Shown: piece after piece, positions 1 through 8,979 of the stretch
How the letters are laid out: every line of letters starts with the position of its first letter
Position numbering within the stretch: position 1 is the stretch's first letter
Assembly: GCF_002999335.1 (NCBI RefSeq)
Contig: NW_020312285.1
Coordinates: forward strand, 1-19,009
DNA length: 19,009 nt
DNA from: Cyclospora cayetanensis
Lineage: Eukaryota > Apicomplexa > Conoidasida > Eucoccidiorida > Eimeriidae
Direction: 5' to 3'
Notes under the pieces: generated by a model
Told to the model about the DNA's origin: nothing
What the model saw: only the letters and a program-made list of their open reading frames with translations
The model's database searches: none
Translations under genes and position numbers: made by a program

Positions 1-372
1 CAGCCTGCACGAGACAGTAGCCTTAGTGCTTTCTGATTCTGGAGAACAATTAAGGCTCAACCCCGCCGGGCTGTCAACCTATAAGACAGCTGCCCCACGC
101 AGCTTGCAAGCACACACAGCGACAAGAACCTTAGAGGTGAACCATGCTTCACACACCCACAGTAACAGCAGAGCCCCGTTCCCCTTTCTTATGCCTTAGG
201 GATGATTACGGCGGCACATTTATCCTAGCTGCAACACTAGACGAAAAGAGTAGAGGGGAAAATTGTATTGCATACCGTCTATGGATACCGTTGTATACAT
301 TACTGATAATAGTCTACTTATCTCTTAAGGTTAGATTATAAAGGAAAAGCCACGAAGGCATCAGATACTTCG
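1..372. other. No recognisable feature
   Basis: Only a 65-codon plus ORF (144-341) without known motif or good context. Element D integrase, if it survives, should be here on the minus strand or left of the window; I do not see it. Confidence 0.5.
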
Positions 373-642
373 CTAAATTCCATCACTCATGCAACGAACA
401 CAGCCGCTCAGTCGAAAAATAGGACGATATCGAACACAAGAAAACATTGAGAATTGCTCTTCTCGCAACGAAACAAGGAGGTTTATCCTCATCCAAACGC
501 TTGCGTACACGTCCTGCTTTTCGCACTCATTGTGGCTGCTGATCCTTGGTGTGCGGAGCTGAAACACATGTAATGTGACCCTTTTTGTGTAAAAAACTAA
601 GGGCAAGGGAGATGCACTATCGGTTATACCCGACCAGTACAA
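373..642 (-). pseudogene. Element D RNase H-like remnant
   Basis: In an 89-codon minus frame, GITDSASPLPLVFYTKRVTL could be the x-x-T-D-A-S-x-x-G-x-G-A-V-L start, HVFQLRTPRISSHNECEKQ the A-Y-x-S-R-x-L-x-x-x-x-x-N-Y-x-x-x-E-K-E block with its Glu, and DVYASVWMRINLLV the L-A-x-V-W-A-x-x-x-x-x-x-Y-L helix. EEQFSMFSC then falls at F-x-x-x-T-D-H. The step from the Trp to the Phe is 14 residues in both. All blocks are in one frame without a stop. Substitutions are many, so I rate it as plausible only. Confidence 0.35.
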
Positions 643-1003
643 AACACACGATGAACGTCAGGAAGGAACGTGTCATGGATCAACGCCAAAGGGCAAACAC
701 TAGTTTACTTCATTATGTGATATGCGCGAGCTATGCAACTGGCGCCTATGTAAGGCAAGACAGGGAAAAGTGTGCGAGTCCCTATGTCGACAATAAATTT
801 TGAACTTGCCGTGACCCCGGCATCAAATACAGATTATTTTGCAGAAGCCCAACTAGCTCTAAGACCTTGTGGAAAAGTTTTTCCAAACGCAGCCTTCTGA
901 TAATATACGATTCTAAAGAACAGGCTAGAGACGGGGTGCCAGACCAGTTGAAACTTTGCGGCAGAGCCGGAAGGTAAGCATAACTGCAAACGGGGTTGCA
1001 CAA
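373..1003 (-). mobile_element. Element D: gypsy-like RT thumb and RNase H remnant
   Basis: Two minus open frames follow each other in pol order. The first (1003-782) ends in LEKLFHKVLELVGLLQNNLY, resembling the RT thumb helix L-x-x-V-F-x-x-L-x-x-x-G-L-x-L-N. The second (642-373) is RNase H-like and described separately. Between them the frames are broken. A possible RT block, LCATPFAVMLTFRLC near 1000-950, recalls M-P-F-G-x-x-x-A-x-x-T-F-x-R-L but is very weak. Integrase would lie left of 370, where nothing was recognised before the window edge. Confidence 0.3.
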
Positions 1004-1580
1004 AGATACCTTGATGAGAAGTTGTTTGATACCTTTATAAGCAAAACCTACTACTCTTTGGCTGTTGCAATAGGTGCTTTGCTTGAAAGTGACACTCCCT
1101 TACGAGTGCTCATACACCCAAAGCAGCCAGAAGAGAAACCACCAGGCGAAGACTACTAGTGTCTGTAGTCGAACCTAAGTTGTCGTGTGGAATGATAATG
1201 TTTTAAAAGTCCCATTAAACTAGTTAAATTGAATGGATGCGGGCTCCGTGCTTGCTGTTTCCAAACTTTATGCAGATCATTTCTTGTCAACCAACTAGTG
1301 CTTTGGGGAGTGTTTCTTTGCCAAGCAACAACAAATGTGGGTTCATAGGGTGGCCTCCTGTGGGAATGCAATCCAATAAAGTTGGAACGATACAAAGAGG
1401 ACTAGCGTGGCCCTTGCCCAAGGATAACACAACAAAAGCATACTTCTGAATGAGGCATTTCAAGGTATTGAATCTCCATAGGTCAATCCCAGTGGCCGAA
1501 TCACCTTGCCCTAAAACCTACTGCCTTGAAAACGCCACCAAATATTCCAGGAAAAGACTACATTTGAAACACTATGCACC

Positions 1581-1582
<2 letters not shown>

Positions 1583-1628
<46 letters not shown>
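1583..1628. repeat. (CA)23 microsatellite
   Basis: An uninterrupted CA dinucleotide run of 46 bases. Alternating purine-pyrimidine DNA of this kind is common in eukaryotic genomes and can adopt Z-DNA. It makes a 73-codon plus ORF (1450-1671) with a Thr-His run that has no coding meaning. Confidence 0.97.
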
Positions 1629-1630
<2 letters not shown>

Positions 1631-1719
1631 TCAATGCCAGTAATGTGAATTGTACTAGTGCTGTAGTTTGAGAACTACTTACTCTCTAATCGAACTCAGA
1701 GTGGCTTCAGCAGGTAAAA

Positions 1720-2325
1720 GTCTCATGTCTTTTATGTAGACACTCAGGCATTAATGTTTAGATGGCAGAATGGCAAGGTCTAGTGGGGACGACACACCAA
1801 ATACGGAAGAGGCAAGACGTAGCTCACATCATGCAGTGCCTACCAGCCAGAAATGGCAGCGTTTTAGGCCTTTCAAAAACCGTTGTTGGCTACTTGTGCC
1901 AACGCTTGCAGAACCTGTAAGTTACGAAACCTAAGTAAAGCTTCAACACATTCTAAAAATGCAGGGAGTTGACTCGTGTTTGCATCAGAGCATCGTGTGT
2001 GTGACAGGGCCCGCGCACCACTGTGGAATGTGGTCAAGTGCATGGGACAAATTTAGAGTCACACAGCTCACACTAGGCGGCTTGACCAAAGCATGATACG
2101 CAAGAAGATATCTCAGAAATCAGCAGTGAGAACAATCACCATGCATGGGCTGCTTTCATTGAGAGCGCTCACCCTACATCTTCCATAATATGAATTGTGC
2201 GCGAGTAATATTTTGTTGTGTGCTGTTAAGGACAAACTTTCCAGGTTTCTGATCAGCAGGAATTCACATACCAAGAAGTGTACCGTACAGCAAAACAGAC
2301 AGAAGTATTCCCTGGCACAGCACAC
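1720..2325 (-). pseudogene. Element F integrase-like remnant
   Basis: A minus frame (2325-2113) has ILLAHNSYYGRCRVSALNES, then SPCMVIVL, which could be the L-A-x-x-S-Y-Y-W-P-G-x-x-x-D-I-E-x-x-V-x-x-C-x-x-C end of the zinc finger. Below it, another frame reads SDANTSQLPAFLECVEALL, then NLQVLQALAQVANNGF (to about 1876). This resembles V-D-A-x-S-K-W-P-E-V and T-I-x-V-L-R-x-L-F-A-R-x-G-x-P of an integrase core. DVSYVLPLPY (about 1830-1800) could be the G-I-x-H-x-x-x-x-P-Y-H-P block. The same stretch can be read less well as a protease. Low confidence. Confidence 0.3.
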
Positions 2326-3156
2326 CCTGATACACCCGCCATAACTCTACACCTCCTTGCATAACCCCTTTGCTAATTAATCAACGGCCTCCAAGCGTAA
2401 CGGATTTGTCAAAATATTTATGTGAAATTAGGTTTCCACTTTTAGTCATTCAGAGTAAATGACCTGTAAACAAGCCACGCTGCACTCTAAAGAGCCGCTT
2501 TGGAGGAAAATTCTTTATCATACTGTGAAGAGATACATAACAAAGTGGATAAATTCAAATGTCACAAGCTTGCGCATCCTACTGCATTTGACTTGACCTT
2601 TCTGTAAGCAACGAGCGCAGCCAAATTATTTTGAGCATTCGTTCTTCAGCAGTTCATAGGTGCCATCGTCCCATCATCGGCTACTACCCTGCACGCGGGT
2701 GCTCCTGTCGAGGGACCTCATTAGGTGCAGCTGCAAATAGAAACAGGCGCGAGCTCTTACCAGCGCTTGGTGCCAGTATCTTCGCAAACTGCAACATATT
2801 GACTTTAAACAATTACCGTCAAACGAGCAATTAAGATTTTTTTCTTTGTATGACGATTACGAGGATATATGGCTTGCATTTCTTCACTTAGATACGAATT
2901 ACATCAGATGCTTTCTTACTGACTGATGCTCACATTTTTATTACTGCCGTTCGCTCTCGGGACCATATACTGTACGCATGCGTGTCAAAAGAATTTACCT
3001 GCCTTTTTTCAAGAGTCCTTAACTGCAGCAAAGCAGCAGGTCATACCAAGCATATATGTGCAGGCAAACACTTCTAAAGAGAGTAGGCACAAAGCACGTT
3101 GCATTCGGGGCTCTCGAAAATCTATTACGTACGCCAAATACCAATGTGGGAATTTA
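2326..3156. other. Spacer inside element F, nothing recognised
   Basis: This lies between the RNase H-like and integrase-like blocks of element F. Short ORFs on the plus strand (2631-2834, 2926-3189) have no motif I know. The size is larger than a normal RNase H-integrase linker. Confidence 0.4.
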
Positions 3157-3342
3157 TCAAGAGAGCTGTGGTTCCACAATTATACATAGCACATCAGGGG
3201 CTGCACATATTAAGATGATATATGGGGTTAACCGAGTTAGGAGTACTCGATAACCTACTACCCTACCTAGCTGCAAAGTGACTGGGATATGCCAGAGTAT
3301 TGTGCTGCTAAGACCATATTGTGAGATCTTCCAGCACCACAA
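3157..3342 (-). pseudogene. Element F RNase H-like remnant
   Basis: An open minus frame of 61 codons reads SQYGLSSTILWHIP, then GRVVGYRVLLTRLTPY, then APDVLCIIVE. The family pattern is D-A-S-x-Y-G-x-G-A-V-L-S-H-x-x-x-x-G-x-x-x-P-V-x-Y-x-S-R-x-L-T-P-x-E, then E-x-E-x-L-A-I-V. Y-G-L, the I-L-x-H-I loop, R-V-V-x-Y, R-L-T-P and the final I-V-x all line up in one frame with near-normal spacing. Both catalytic Asp and Glu positions appear lost. It is the firmest part of element F. Confidence 0.45.
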
Positions 3343-3468
3343 AACCAGGATATTCTATACGAAAGGTGACCTCTTTCTTCTAACCAGAAGGGCTCCGCAT
3401 TCAGCCACTCCGATTGTGTGTCACTGTCAACAAAAATAGACTGTCCACATATCCGCCCCCTGTTTTGA

Positions 3469-3900
3469 TCAGATTAATTGACTTTCTTGGCGCGAAGTAA
3501 AATGTGTCTGGATTTGATTATGTAGGCCAATAGTCGACTGCACGCTCATACAAACATCAAGGGGGAGCAGGAAACCTGTTTGTTTGAAAGAATGCTTACT
3601 AGAAGGTTGAAGATGTTGGGGCTTGCCAGTACCCAAAATCAGCACCTTCTCTATCAAGGATTGCATGGCTCTCCGTGGCACTTGATTCCTGGTTCATACA
3701 ATGCATGCAGGTATATGGTGTCGGTCTGTCGCTTGATCTGTGTGTCGCTGATACTAAAAATTACTCTTCTAGGGCAGAAATCTATGCGATTAATTGCGCA
3801 ATGGCCTGTTACCCATAAACACCCCCCGAAAGAAAATTTGAATAGCTTTTAACTAGATACAAGTCAGCTGTATATATTCGGAAGGCTACGATGTTTGCTT
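3469..3900 (-). pseudogene. Element F reverse transcriptase-like remnant
   Basis: A minus frame (4045-3809) reads VSYASTPSKANIVAFRIYTA near 3925-3866, resembling the S-x-Y-A-S-P-x-x-x-x-K-K-x-x-G-x-x-R-x-C-x-D-Y-x-x-L block of RT. Another frame (3681-3469) reads ILGTGKPQHLQPSSKHSFKQ, then TGFLLPLDVCMS, resembling the thumb: I-L-x-x-G-x-x-x-x-E-H-L-x-x-L-x-x-V-F-x-x-L, G-L-x-L-x-x-x-K-C. The distance between them suits an RT palm, but the catalytic middle is unreadable. The evidence is weak and depends on the neighbouring RNase H block. Confidence 0.3.
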
Positions 3901-5016
3901 TTGATGGTGTGCTTGCGTAAGATACCTGTAGCACGCCCATGAGCCCTAGGCGCCTAAACGTGCTGCTGACGAGTCTCCACACAAAGACGCATGACATGCT
4001 CTTGTACAGGGCAGAAGCTTTAGGGTTGACGTATGAGGACAGCACAGCCTGTTAGTAGTAGTTCCATAGGCACCTCCCTAGAATTATTTAAAGTCACCTA
4101 GTGAAAATCTTGAAACGACGCCAAATGCCTAGACTTCGTGGTCTCCCAGTTCCGTACCATGGAAATGCTGCAGCCTGGAATAGAAGGAATCATCTTAAAA
4201 AGGTCTCACACATTACATCTTTTACCCCGTGATTTAACATCACCTGAATATTGACTTTGATCGTCACTTGTTTTTGGCGGCAGAACGAAAGGTTTGAGGT
4301 ATTTACCGCTCCGCCTGCGCATCAAGAAACATTTCGGTCTCTTCCAGAAAACCTCTGGGTACAGAAGCGCGCTCTCATATCCGCCTGATCGGTTTTATTA
4401 CACTTTACAAAGCGCTTTAGCAGCCGACAGCTCTGCGTACTGTCAATAGCAACCTGACTCAGGCTTTGCATTTGTTCTTTGACTCCACAAGCCTTCATTC
4501 CCTCCTTTGCTGTTTCACACCTCTACGGCGCTCGCCTCGCAAATTGCTTACAACGAATGAATCTTCAAACTGCAAATTCTATAGGTCTATCAGACTGTAG
4601 CCAACTTACGCCCGGCGTGTACTGGTCTGTCAGCCATTCGTACATCTGAATTTTTCAAGCGAGTACGTATACTGTAACAATAGGAGCTGTGTCGTGGCTA
4701 AAGGCCGTATGCCCGATTGACACTGCCTCCGCTGTGAGCTATTTAGTCGGTAGCTGTCACTTTCGGAAGTGGAGTAAACACCAACCTAATAGCGCCTGCC
4801 TCTAAGCCGCAGTACGCAAGCTTGCTGAGCGTTCTCGATATAACGACGCGTTGGAAGTTTTCGTTTCGTGCTTAGCTGCATTTTTTGATTCTCATAGACG
4901 TACCCCCTGCAAGCCGTAGAGTAGCTGCTGCCAGTGCAGTTTCTTTCAAATAACTTATAAATCACTGTAAGTACTGCTTACTGAATACACCTCGTCCTGT
5001 GCCTGCCATACCCTAC
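3901..5016. other. Unassigned region between elements F and E
   Basis: No ORF above 80 codons, no repeat and no RNA gene seen. It should contain the 3' part of element E (integrase C-terminus and LTR) and the 5' part of F (gag and protease), but no block is readable. Confidence 0.4.
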
Positions 5017-5380
5017 CTACCCACCCCTATCGTGCTTAACAGTAATCCCTTCACGATACGCTGGCTGCTTGTACATCTGCCAGCAGATGTACAATTTTGT
5101 AGAAGACGGTAAGCCACCGAGCATGCGAATTGAGGGCAGAACGGAAAAGAAGCTATCGGGTACATCAAACGCGGTGCATGAGGTAGGCAAACCAAACTTG
5201 CTACATGCCGCTCGTGCGTGCCGATATGTATTCGTTCCAACGAGCTGGCAAACCATTCAGCAGGACGAAACGCTCATAAGCTCATATGGACAGTTGTTAC
5301 AAACACCTCCTACCGCCAAACGTCTACCTCCTACACAAGTGCACCTTCACATCGCCGAGAGCTAGTATCGAGACATATTT
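5017..5380 (-). pseudogene. Element E integrase core-like remnant
   Basis: A minus frame from 5256 reads KFGLPTSCTAFDVPDSFFSV (about 5199-5140), resembling the block H-G-L-P-x-S-I-V-S-D-R-D-P-R-F-T-S-x-F-W with one Asp kept. MLGGLPSSTKLYICWQMYKQ (about 5124-5065) resembles L-L-G-x-x-L-x-x-S-T-A-Y-H-P-Q-T-D-G-Q. The two are spaced as in the family. The first-Asp block upstream (5380-5260) is only vaguely visible, and the catalytic Glu is lost. The perfect hairpin at 5069-5094 lies within the second block. Confidence 0.4.
5069..5094. repeat. Perfect 12-bp inverted repeat with 2-base loop
   Basis: TTGTACATCTGC (5069-5080), CA, then GCAGATGTACAA (5083-5094): all 12 pairs match and pairing stops at both ends. 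It could fold as a hairpin on either strand. It sits in decayed integrase sequence of element E, so it is probably a chance or replication-born palindrome, not a terminator. Confidence 0.85.
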
Positions 5381-5519
5381 TGGCTGATCCCCGATTGTTA
5401 AATCATGACTATCTGACTCGGTGTCGAGCATATTGCTGTTTTCACTAGATCTGCGGTTCAGATCTTTACACAATTACCAAATTCCAAACAATGAAACAGG
5501 CATTCTGCTGGACTACACC

Positions 5520-5683
5520 ACGTGCATCCATGTGTGCGGGCAGCTACAGAATGCACTGCTTAAGTAGGCTCGTCCCTGACTGCAGTGCCAGTGATCACCA
5601 AGCTGGTAGTTTCTCTTAAAGGAAAGCAGCAATGTCGGCCCGCATTCTATGTAAAAAGAAGCATTGCACATTTTGTGCAACCC
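5520..5683 (-). pseudogene. Element E integrase zinc-finger-like remnant
   Basis: Residues 53-72 of the 107-codon minus frame (LHKMCNASFYIECGPTLLLS) resemble L-H-x-x-H-D-x-x-x-A-G-H-x-G-x-x-K-T-L. Then FKRNYQLGDHWHCSQGRAYL and SSAFCSCPHTW (to residue 103) resemble L-x-R-x-Y-x-W-P-x-M-x-x-x-V-x-x-Y-V-x-S-C-x-x-C-Q. Both zinc His positions appear replaced by Cys or other residues, and the final Cys pair is C-x-C rather than C-x2-C. Frame and order are consistent over about 50 residues. I judge it suggestive only. Confidence 0.4.
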
Positions 5684-5701
5684 ACAGCTGAATTTGATAA
5701 G

Positions 5702-5719
5702 TGTAGTGAACGCACTACA
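5702..5719. repeat. Small hairpin TGTAGTG / CACTACA
   Basis: TGTAGTG (5702-5708), a 4-base loop AACG, then CACTACA (5713-5719). Seven pairs, all matching. A hairpin with the same stem core occurs at 6287-6309. Confidence 0.6.
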
Positions 5720-5836
5720 TGCAGATCGTAGAGCAGCTAAGCTGATGGCTACGCAACGTTTTTCAAACAGCTGATGAAAAACTGTACGCGGTGCTGAATG
5801 ACAATGCCATCGACTATGGCCGCGAGATCTGACCAT

Positions 5837-6479
5837 GGCACTGCTATACTCTTTAAATACGTGCGCTCTCCGGCAGAACTTCTCCTGCTAGCTCGCCCGC
5901 TGCTAGCAGCTCAAGAGACGGCAGATTTTAAGTTTGGGGGCTCCTATTGTTGACGGGCGCCTACATTCTGAATGAGCGGTCGGGTAATGGTGCACTTTAT
6001 TCAACGCCTCTTGGGCGCACGCTTACACTACTGCAGGCAGGTTATTGGTATGCAGAGAGCACTCAGCGGCAAAGCACTTTATGGCTTTTAAGAGAAAAGC
6101 ACTCTTCGAGCTTTAGACCTCGTAGTCCACTAGACCGGCTCCTGGACGTAATACTTCGTGCCTGTTGTTCACGCCCCACGTAGGCCATGTCTCGCACTTC
6201 TAACCAAGGCGTAACGTTTATTTGTTTGAGCCTCTTTGTGTTTGGAAGTATTACTCTATGTCTTTATTTCTTTGCACCATCTTGCTAGTGTAGTGTCCTG
6301 CACTACACTTTCGTTCGTCTCACAAGGAGCCCTGCCCCCCCTGGTGACCGTCGCGTCTTCCGTCAGCCGGTTCGACTGCAAGTTTCTTTCAGGGGCATCG
6401 TCCTTCGTGTGTCTTGCAGGGTTCATTGTAGGTTCCTGGAGCTTGCCTCTACAGCTGCCGTCTAGGTAAATTTATGCCT
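5837..6479. other. Region 3' of element A integrase, no LTR found
   Basis: The element A integrase C-terminus, polypurine tract and 3' LTR are expected here on the minus strand. I see no basic or chromodomain-like block and no convincing match to the region beyond gag. Plus ORFs at 5947-6183 and 6236-6469 carry no known motif. Confidence 0.4.
6287..6309. repeat. Hairpin AGTGTAGTG / CACTACACT
   Basis: AGTGTAGTG (6287-6295), a 5-base loop TCCTG, then CACTACACT (6301-6309): nine matching pairs. It shares the TGTAGTG core with the hairpin at 5702-5719, about 590 bases away; the flanks of the two do not match. Confidence 0.65.
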
Positions 6480-6990
6480 TTAGATCCTGCTCGCCTTAAA
6501 AATTTTGGTAGGGCCCTCAAGCGGGTGCATTGATTCAGACACTTGCTCTCCTCCCATGAACCTCACCCGTGGGAAACTGGCAGAGCCGCTGTTGCCTGTC
6601 GGGGCCGTTTGAGTTGGTTGGGCTGCCAGGCGGGGAGGGAAGCCGGCAATTTGTAAGGTTGGGTCTGTTTCCGGATGGCGTGTCCTCTGGCTTGCCATGT
6701 CATTTGCCCAGATACCGAAGGGAGTCACCCTTACTCTTGTCCGTCGCACTGCAGTCCACTCTGTAGGTGGCTGATGCCTGCCCTGTGGTGTCCCGAATGT
6801 AGAGCCGACCAACTGCTGGCTCTTGAAACGTCGCTTGAATGTCGCCTAGTCAAGCTCTAATGCATGGCCATGCGGGATACATCGTGGTGCCTGTCTCAGG
6901 GAGTCACGGCACCCCTGTCGGCAACCGCGCATACCCACTAGAATATCAAACTTGGTCCGCAGTAATGGACCCTAGCTTAGAGCAGATGGA
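6480..6990 (-). pseudogene. Element A integrase catalytic core remnant
   Basis: The DDE core inserts element DNA into the genome. The clearest motif is MASQRTRHPETDPTLQIA (about 6698-6645), at the place of the family block S-T-A-Y-H-P-Q-T-D-G-Q-T-E-R, which carries the catalytic Glu. H-P and T-D are kept; the Glu is not. Upstream, FDILVGM (about 6950) could be the D-x-I-x-V-V-V-D-R strand, and FGTPQG (about 6797) the H-G-x-P block. The D of S-D-R-D is not visible. An open frame of 110 codons (6812-6480) covers the second half. A Lys/Arg-rich C-terminal domain was not found. The core identity depends on the HPETD block and on position. Confidence 0.6.
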
Positions 6991-7059
6991 CACACCCGGG
7001 AGATTGCGGGCACCAATACGCACTTCGCCACCGATAGTAACCTCAACTTACCCTAGCTC

Positions 7060-7276
7060 GAAATCAGCTTAAAACTTTTGCTGTCATTTGGCATGAAGTA
7101 CATGACTCTAGGTCGGCTCACACGGCTGCCTGTAGAACCTGGTCATTGGGTGTGAGTGTTGGCGCGACGCTCCCAATCATCTCAATTGGTGATGCCGTAG
7201 TATGGTACTCACTAATCACCGGTGGTACTCTACGCGACCGCAGGAGCGAGAGGCACGATCTGACAATCGTTCTCAT
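7060..7276 (-). pseudogene. Element A integrase zinc-finger (H2C2) remnant
   Basis: The N-terminal domain of gypsy integrase binds zinc through two His and two Cys. One minus frame from 7276 reads MRTIVRSCLSLLRSR, then VISEYHTTASP, then about 20 residues on ADLESCTSCQMTAK. This fits the family layout: a short basic strand, E-Y-H-D-S-P, and finally V-x-x-C-x-x-C-Q. The C-x2-C-Q and the first His are present, and the spacing from His to the first Cys is about 35 residues, near normal. The second His (G-H-x-G) is not seen. A TGA lies between the two halves. Its place between RNase H and the integrase core supports the call. Confidence 0.55.
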
Positions 7277-8384
7277 CGGATTGAGGAATCAAACTCCGCA
7301 GTATCTGTCAATGCATTCTGTTCAGCGTCCCTTTGAAGGTGATGTGCGGGTGCCACCACCCGCTTGACGTTCAAAGGCTGACATAGACGCTCCCACTTGT
7401 CAGAGTGATATTATGGGCCCCGATCAAAAAGGACTTTAAAACCCCACGAAATCCAAATTGGCGAGATGCGGCCAATTGAACCGTATCCGCTGAACTAGCC
7501 TTGGTAGTCAAAGTGAACTGCGTCGTCTTATAGATGGGTGTTCAAAACGGACGTTAAACTGGGATTGTCGTTATGTTAAAGGATTCCGTGATAAAATCTA
7601 GCTTAACGTGAAAGAATCGTTTGACAGCAATGCGGGGTGGCTGCTGTAAGCTGCCCGGCCTCTGAGTAAGTACCGTGCGGGCTTGCCACAGCACACCCCG
7701 TGCGCATCAGAATAATTTCACATAGTGCCGAGTATTGTGAAAGGAAGGTCCGTGATAAATTGTAGCTTAACGTTGCTACATCATTTGCGAGCAAGACGTT
7801 TGCAGGCAATGACGCGGTCATGGCTCCGGACAACGCATAGAACCTAGACAGCGAAGGGACACGAATGCGCCACACGTAGTACGCAAATGCACAGAGAATG
7901 AGCGAAGAGACGAGGTGCTTTCTGTGCTACATTTAAAGTATGAGTAATCCCCTTCTCCTTTTTGCCACTCGACCCCTTTGGAAGGTTTGATGAGGCCGGG
8001 CCAGTTGGATTAAGCAGCCCAAGCTTGAGCTTGTATGGAGTCATCATCAAGGTACAAAGAAGGTGAGTCCTCGCAGTTCAAGGTATACCTTTGACCGGGG
8101 TTGAGCAATAATGTCCCTGCAGTCGAACACTTCGGTGAAGGAGGACATATCGGGCTCCCGCTCTGGTGCCTCGATTTGTGACGCTGGCTCAGGGAACGAT
8201 TGGGATGGGGGAAATTTAAAGGGGACCGCTTAAATCCCTTAGTAAGCTGGCGCCTCCACAATAGCTGCGTGACTGCCCCGATTCCCATGCTGCTGTTCTG
8301 GTGCATCAACGGCTGCAGTAATGGCGGTCACCCACCCGTAGGAAGTGATGCAAGCAGTAACGAGTGGGTGCAGGGCATCCCCAC
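7277..8384 (-). other. Element A: over-long linker between RNase H and integrase
   Basis: About 1.1 kb separates the end of RNase H from the start of the integrase zinc finger, where gypsy elements usually have roughly 0.3-0.5 kb. No domain was recognised in either strand. The longest minus ORFs here (8309-8010 and 7875-7603) show no family motif. The segment contains a diverged direct repeat (7585-7643 and 7749-7826). An insertion or local duplication is the simplest reading. Confidence 0.5.
7585..7826. repeat. Diverged direct repeat, two copies, offset about 164 bp
   Basis: A 25-base block at 7585-7609 recurs at 7749-7773 with 23 of 25 bases identical; both copies begin TCCGTGATAAA and end TAGCTTAACGT. 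Downstream, a second matching patch (CGTTTG, then GCAATG, then TGGCT) occurs at about 7618-7643 and 7797-7826, with some 15 extra bases in the second copy. This points to an old tandem duplication of at least 60 bases, perhaps the full 164. Confidence 0.65.
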
Positions 8385-8760
8385 CACTCAAATTGCGGAT
8401 GGCCGGCGAGAGCGTCCACAGTCTAGTAGCGCGTGCCTTTCAGATAGTTAATCATGAGATTCTGAAATTTGTTGAGAAAATCCAGCCAATGCCCCAAGGG
8501 GTTTTGTTGTGGATTAGAGGTGGTTGACCGCTGGAATTAGATCAACTCCTGGTGATTTGTGTGGGATAAGCCCTTGCACGGAAGAGAACGTATACCCACA
8601 TATTCAAAGCGCTGACTAACGTCTGAGCCTCTTGGGTGGATATGGAGTACTTCTGCAGTTAAAAATTCGTGATCTGGCTCAGATAGCGCTCGGTTGTTGT
8701 CGCGTTCCAATACTGAGCCTTAGGCATAGCCTGATGCAATAGCTTAAAGGTCATCAAGTC
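8385..8760 (-). pseudogene. Element A RNase H
   Basis: RNase H removes the RNA strand during reverse transcription. Three short blocks occur in the right order but in different frames. AIASGYA, a TAA stop and GSVLERDN (8743-8699) match the T-D-A-S-x-x-x-x-G-A-V-L-x-Q start. STQEAQTLVSALNMWVYVL (8640-8584) matches the block around the catalytic Glu and the following V-W-A-L-x-x-W-R-x-Y-L helix. INYLKGTRY, a TAG stop and TVDALAGHP (about 8452-8395) match the closing Y-x-P-G-x-x-N-x-V-A-D-A-L-S-R. The first Asp and the closing Ser-Arg are lost. The order fits the element, and the alignments carry moderate weight each. Confidence 0.65.
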
Positions 8761-8940
8761 TGGTGGAATCGGGAAATTGGGCAAACCGTATATTTGACTA
8801 GCCACGTTTTGAGTTGCTTCACAGCGAAAGTATGCGGTGGATTCCAGATAGTGTCACGTGTTTCGAGCGGCCATGCAACGGCGGCGAACTCGGGCACCAC
8901 GAATATGCGCCATGCTTGGCAGTCGCAAAGGACTGTTGCA
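8755..8940 (-). pseudogene. Element A RT thumb/connection segment
   Basis: Just past the RT palm, in another frame, the minus strand reads AWRIFVVPEFAAVAWPLE, then about 17 residues on FAVKQLKTWLVKYTVCPIS. Gypsy Pol proteins have here a Y-Y-R-R-F-I/V-P-x-F-x-x-I-A-x-P-L block followed by F-x-x-L-K-x-x-L-x-x-A-P-V-L. Order, spacing and several residues agree (R, F, V-P, F, A, P-L, then LK, L). The frame differs from the RT palm, so at least one indel lies near 8945. This joins RT to RNase H. Confidence 0.7.
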
Positions 8941-8979
8941 CCAGCGTCTCGTGCGAAGGTAGCTCTGGACAGATTGGAA

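Larger units (their letters stand above)
1720..3900 (-). mobile_element. Element F: gypsy-like pol remnant
   Basis: On the minus strand in pol order: an RT-like block (3900-3469), an RNase H-like block (3342-3157) and integrase-like blocks (2325-1720). The RNase H block is the best part. Its form, with an S-H-I-x-P-D-G-like loop, recalls the gypsy branch found mainly in animals, but one decayed block is too little to assign a lineage. No gag, protease or LTR was recognised above 3900. The RT M-P-F-G motif was not found in any frame. Confidence 0.4.
5017..5740 (-). mobile_element. Element E: gypsy-like integrase remnant
   Basis: Two minus-strand blocks in integrase order were found: a zinc-finger-like block (5683-5520) and a core-like block (5380-5017). 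No matching RT or RNase H was recognised between 5740 and the end of element A at 6480, so E is either a 5'-truncated element or a duplicated integrase belonging to A. Strand is shared with A. No LTR was seen. The zinc-finger-like part lies inside a 107-codon open frame (5836-5513). Confidence 0.4.

Noticed and set aside
1450..1671. Plus ORF with a Thr-His run
   Set aside because: It is the translation of the CA microsatellite.
3583..3700. Plus-strand FERMLTRRL followed by NQ and a Gly, like the start of a LINE (non-LTR) RT
   Set aside because: Only one short block fits; no upstream Y-R-P-I-S block and no downstream A-F-D or Y-A-D-D block in any plus frame. The opposite strand fits an RT thumb better.
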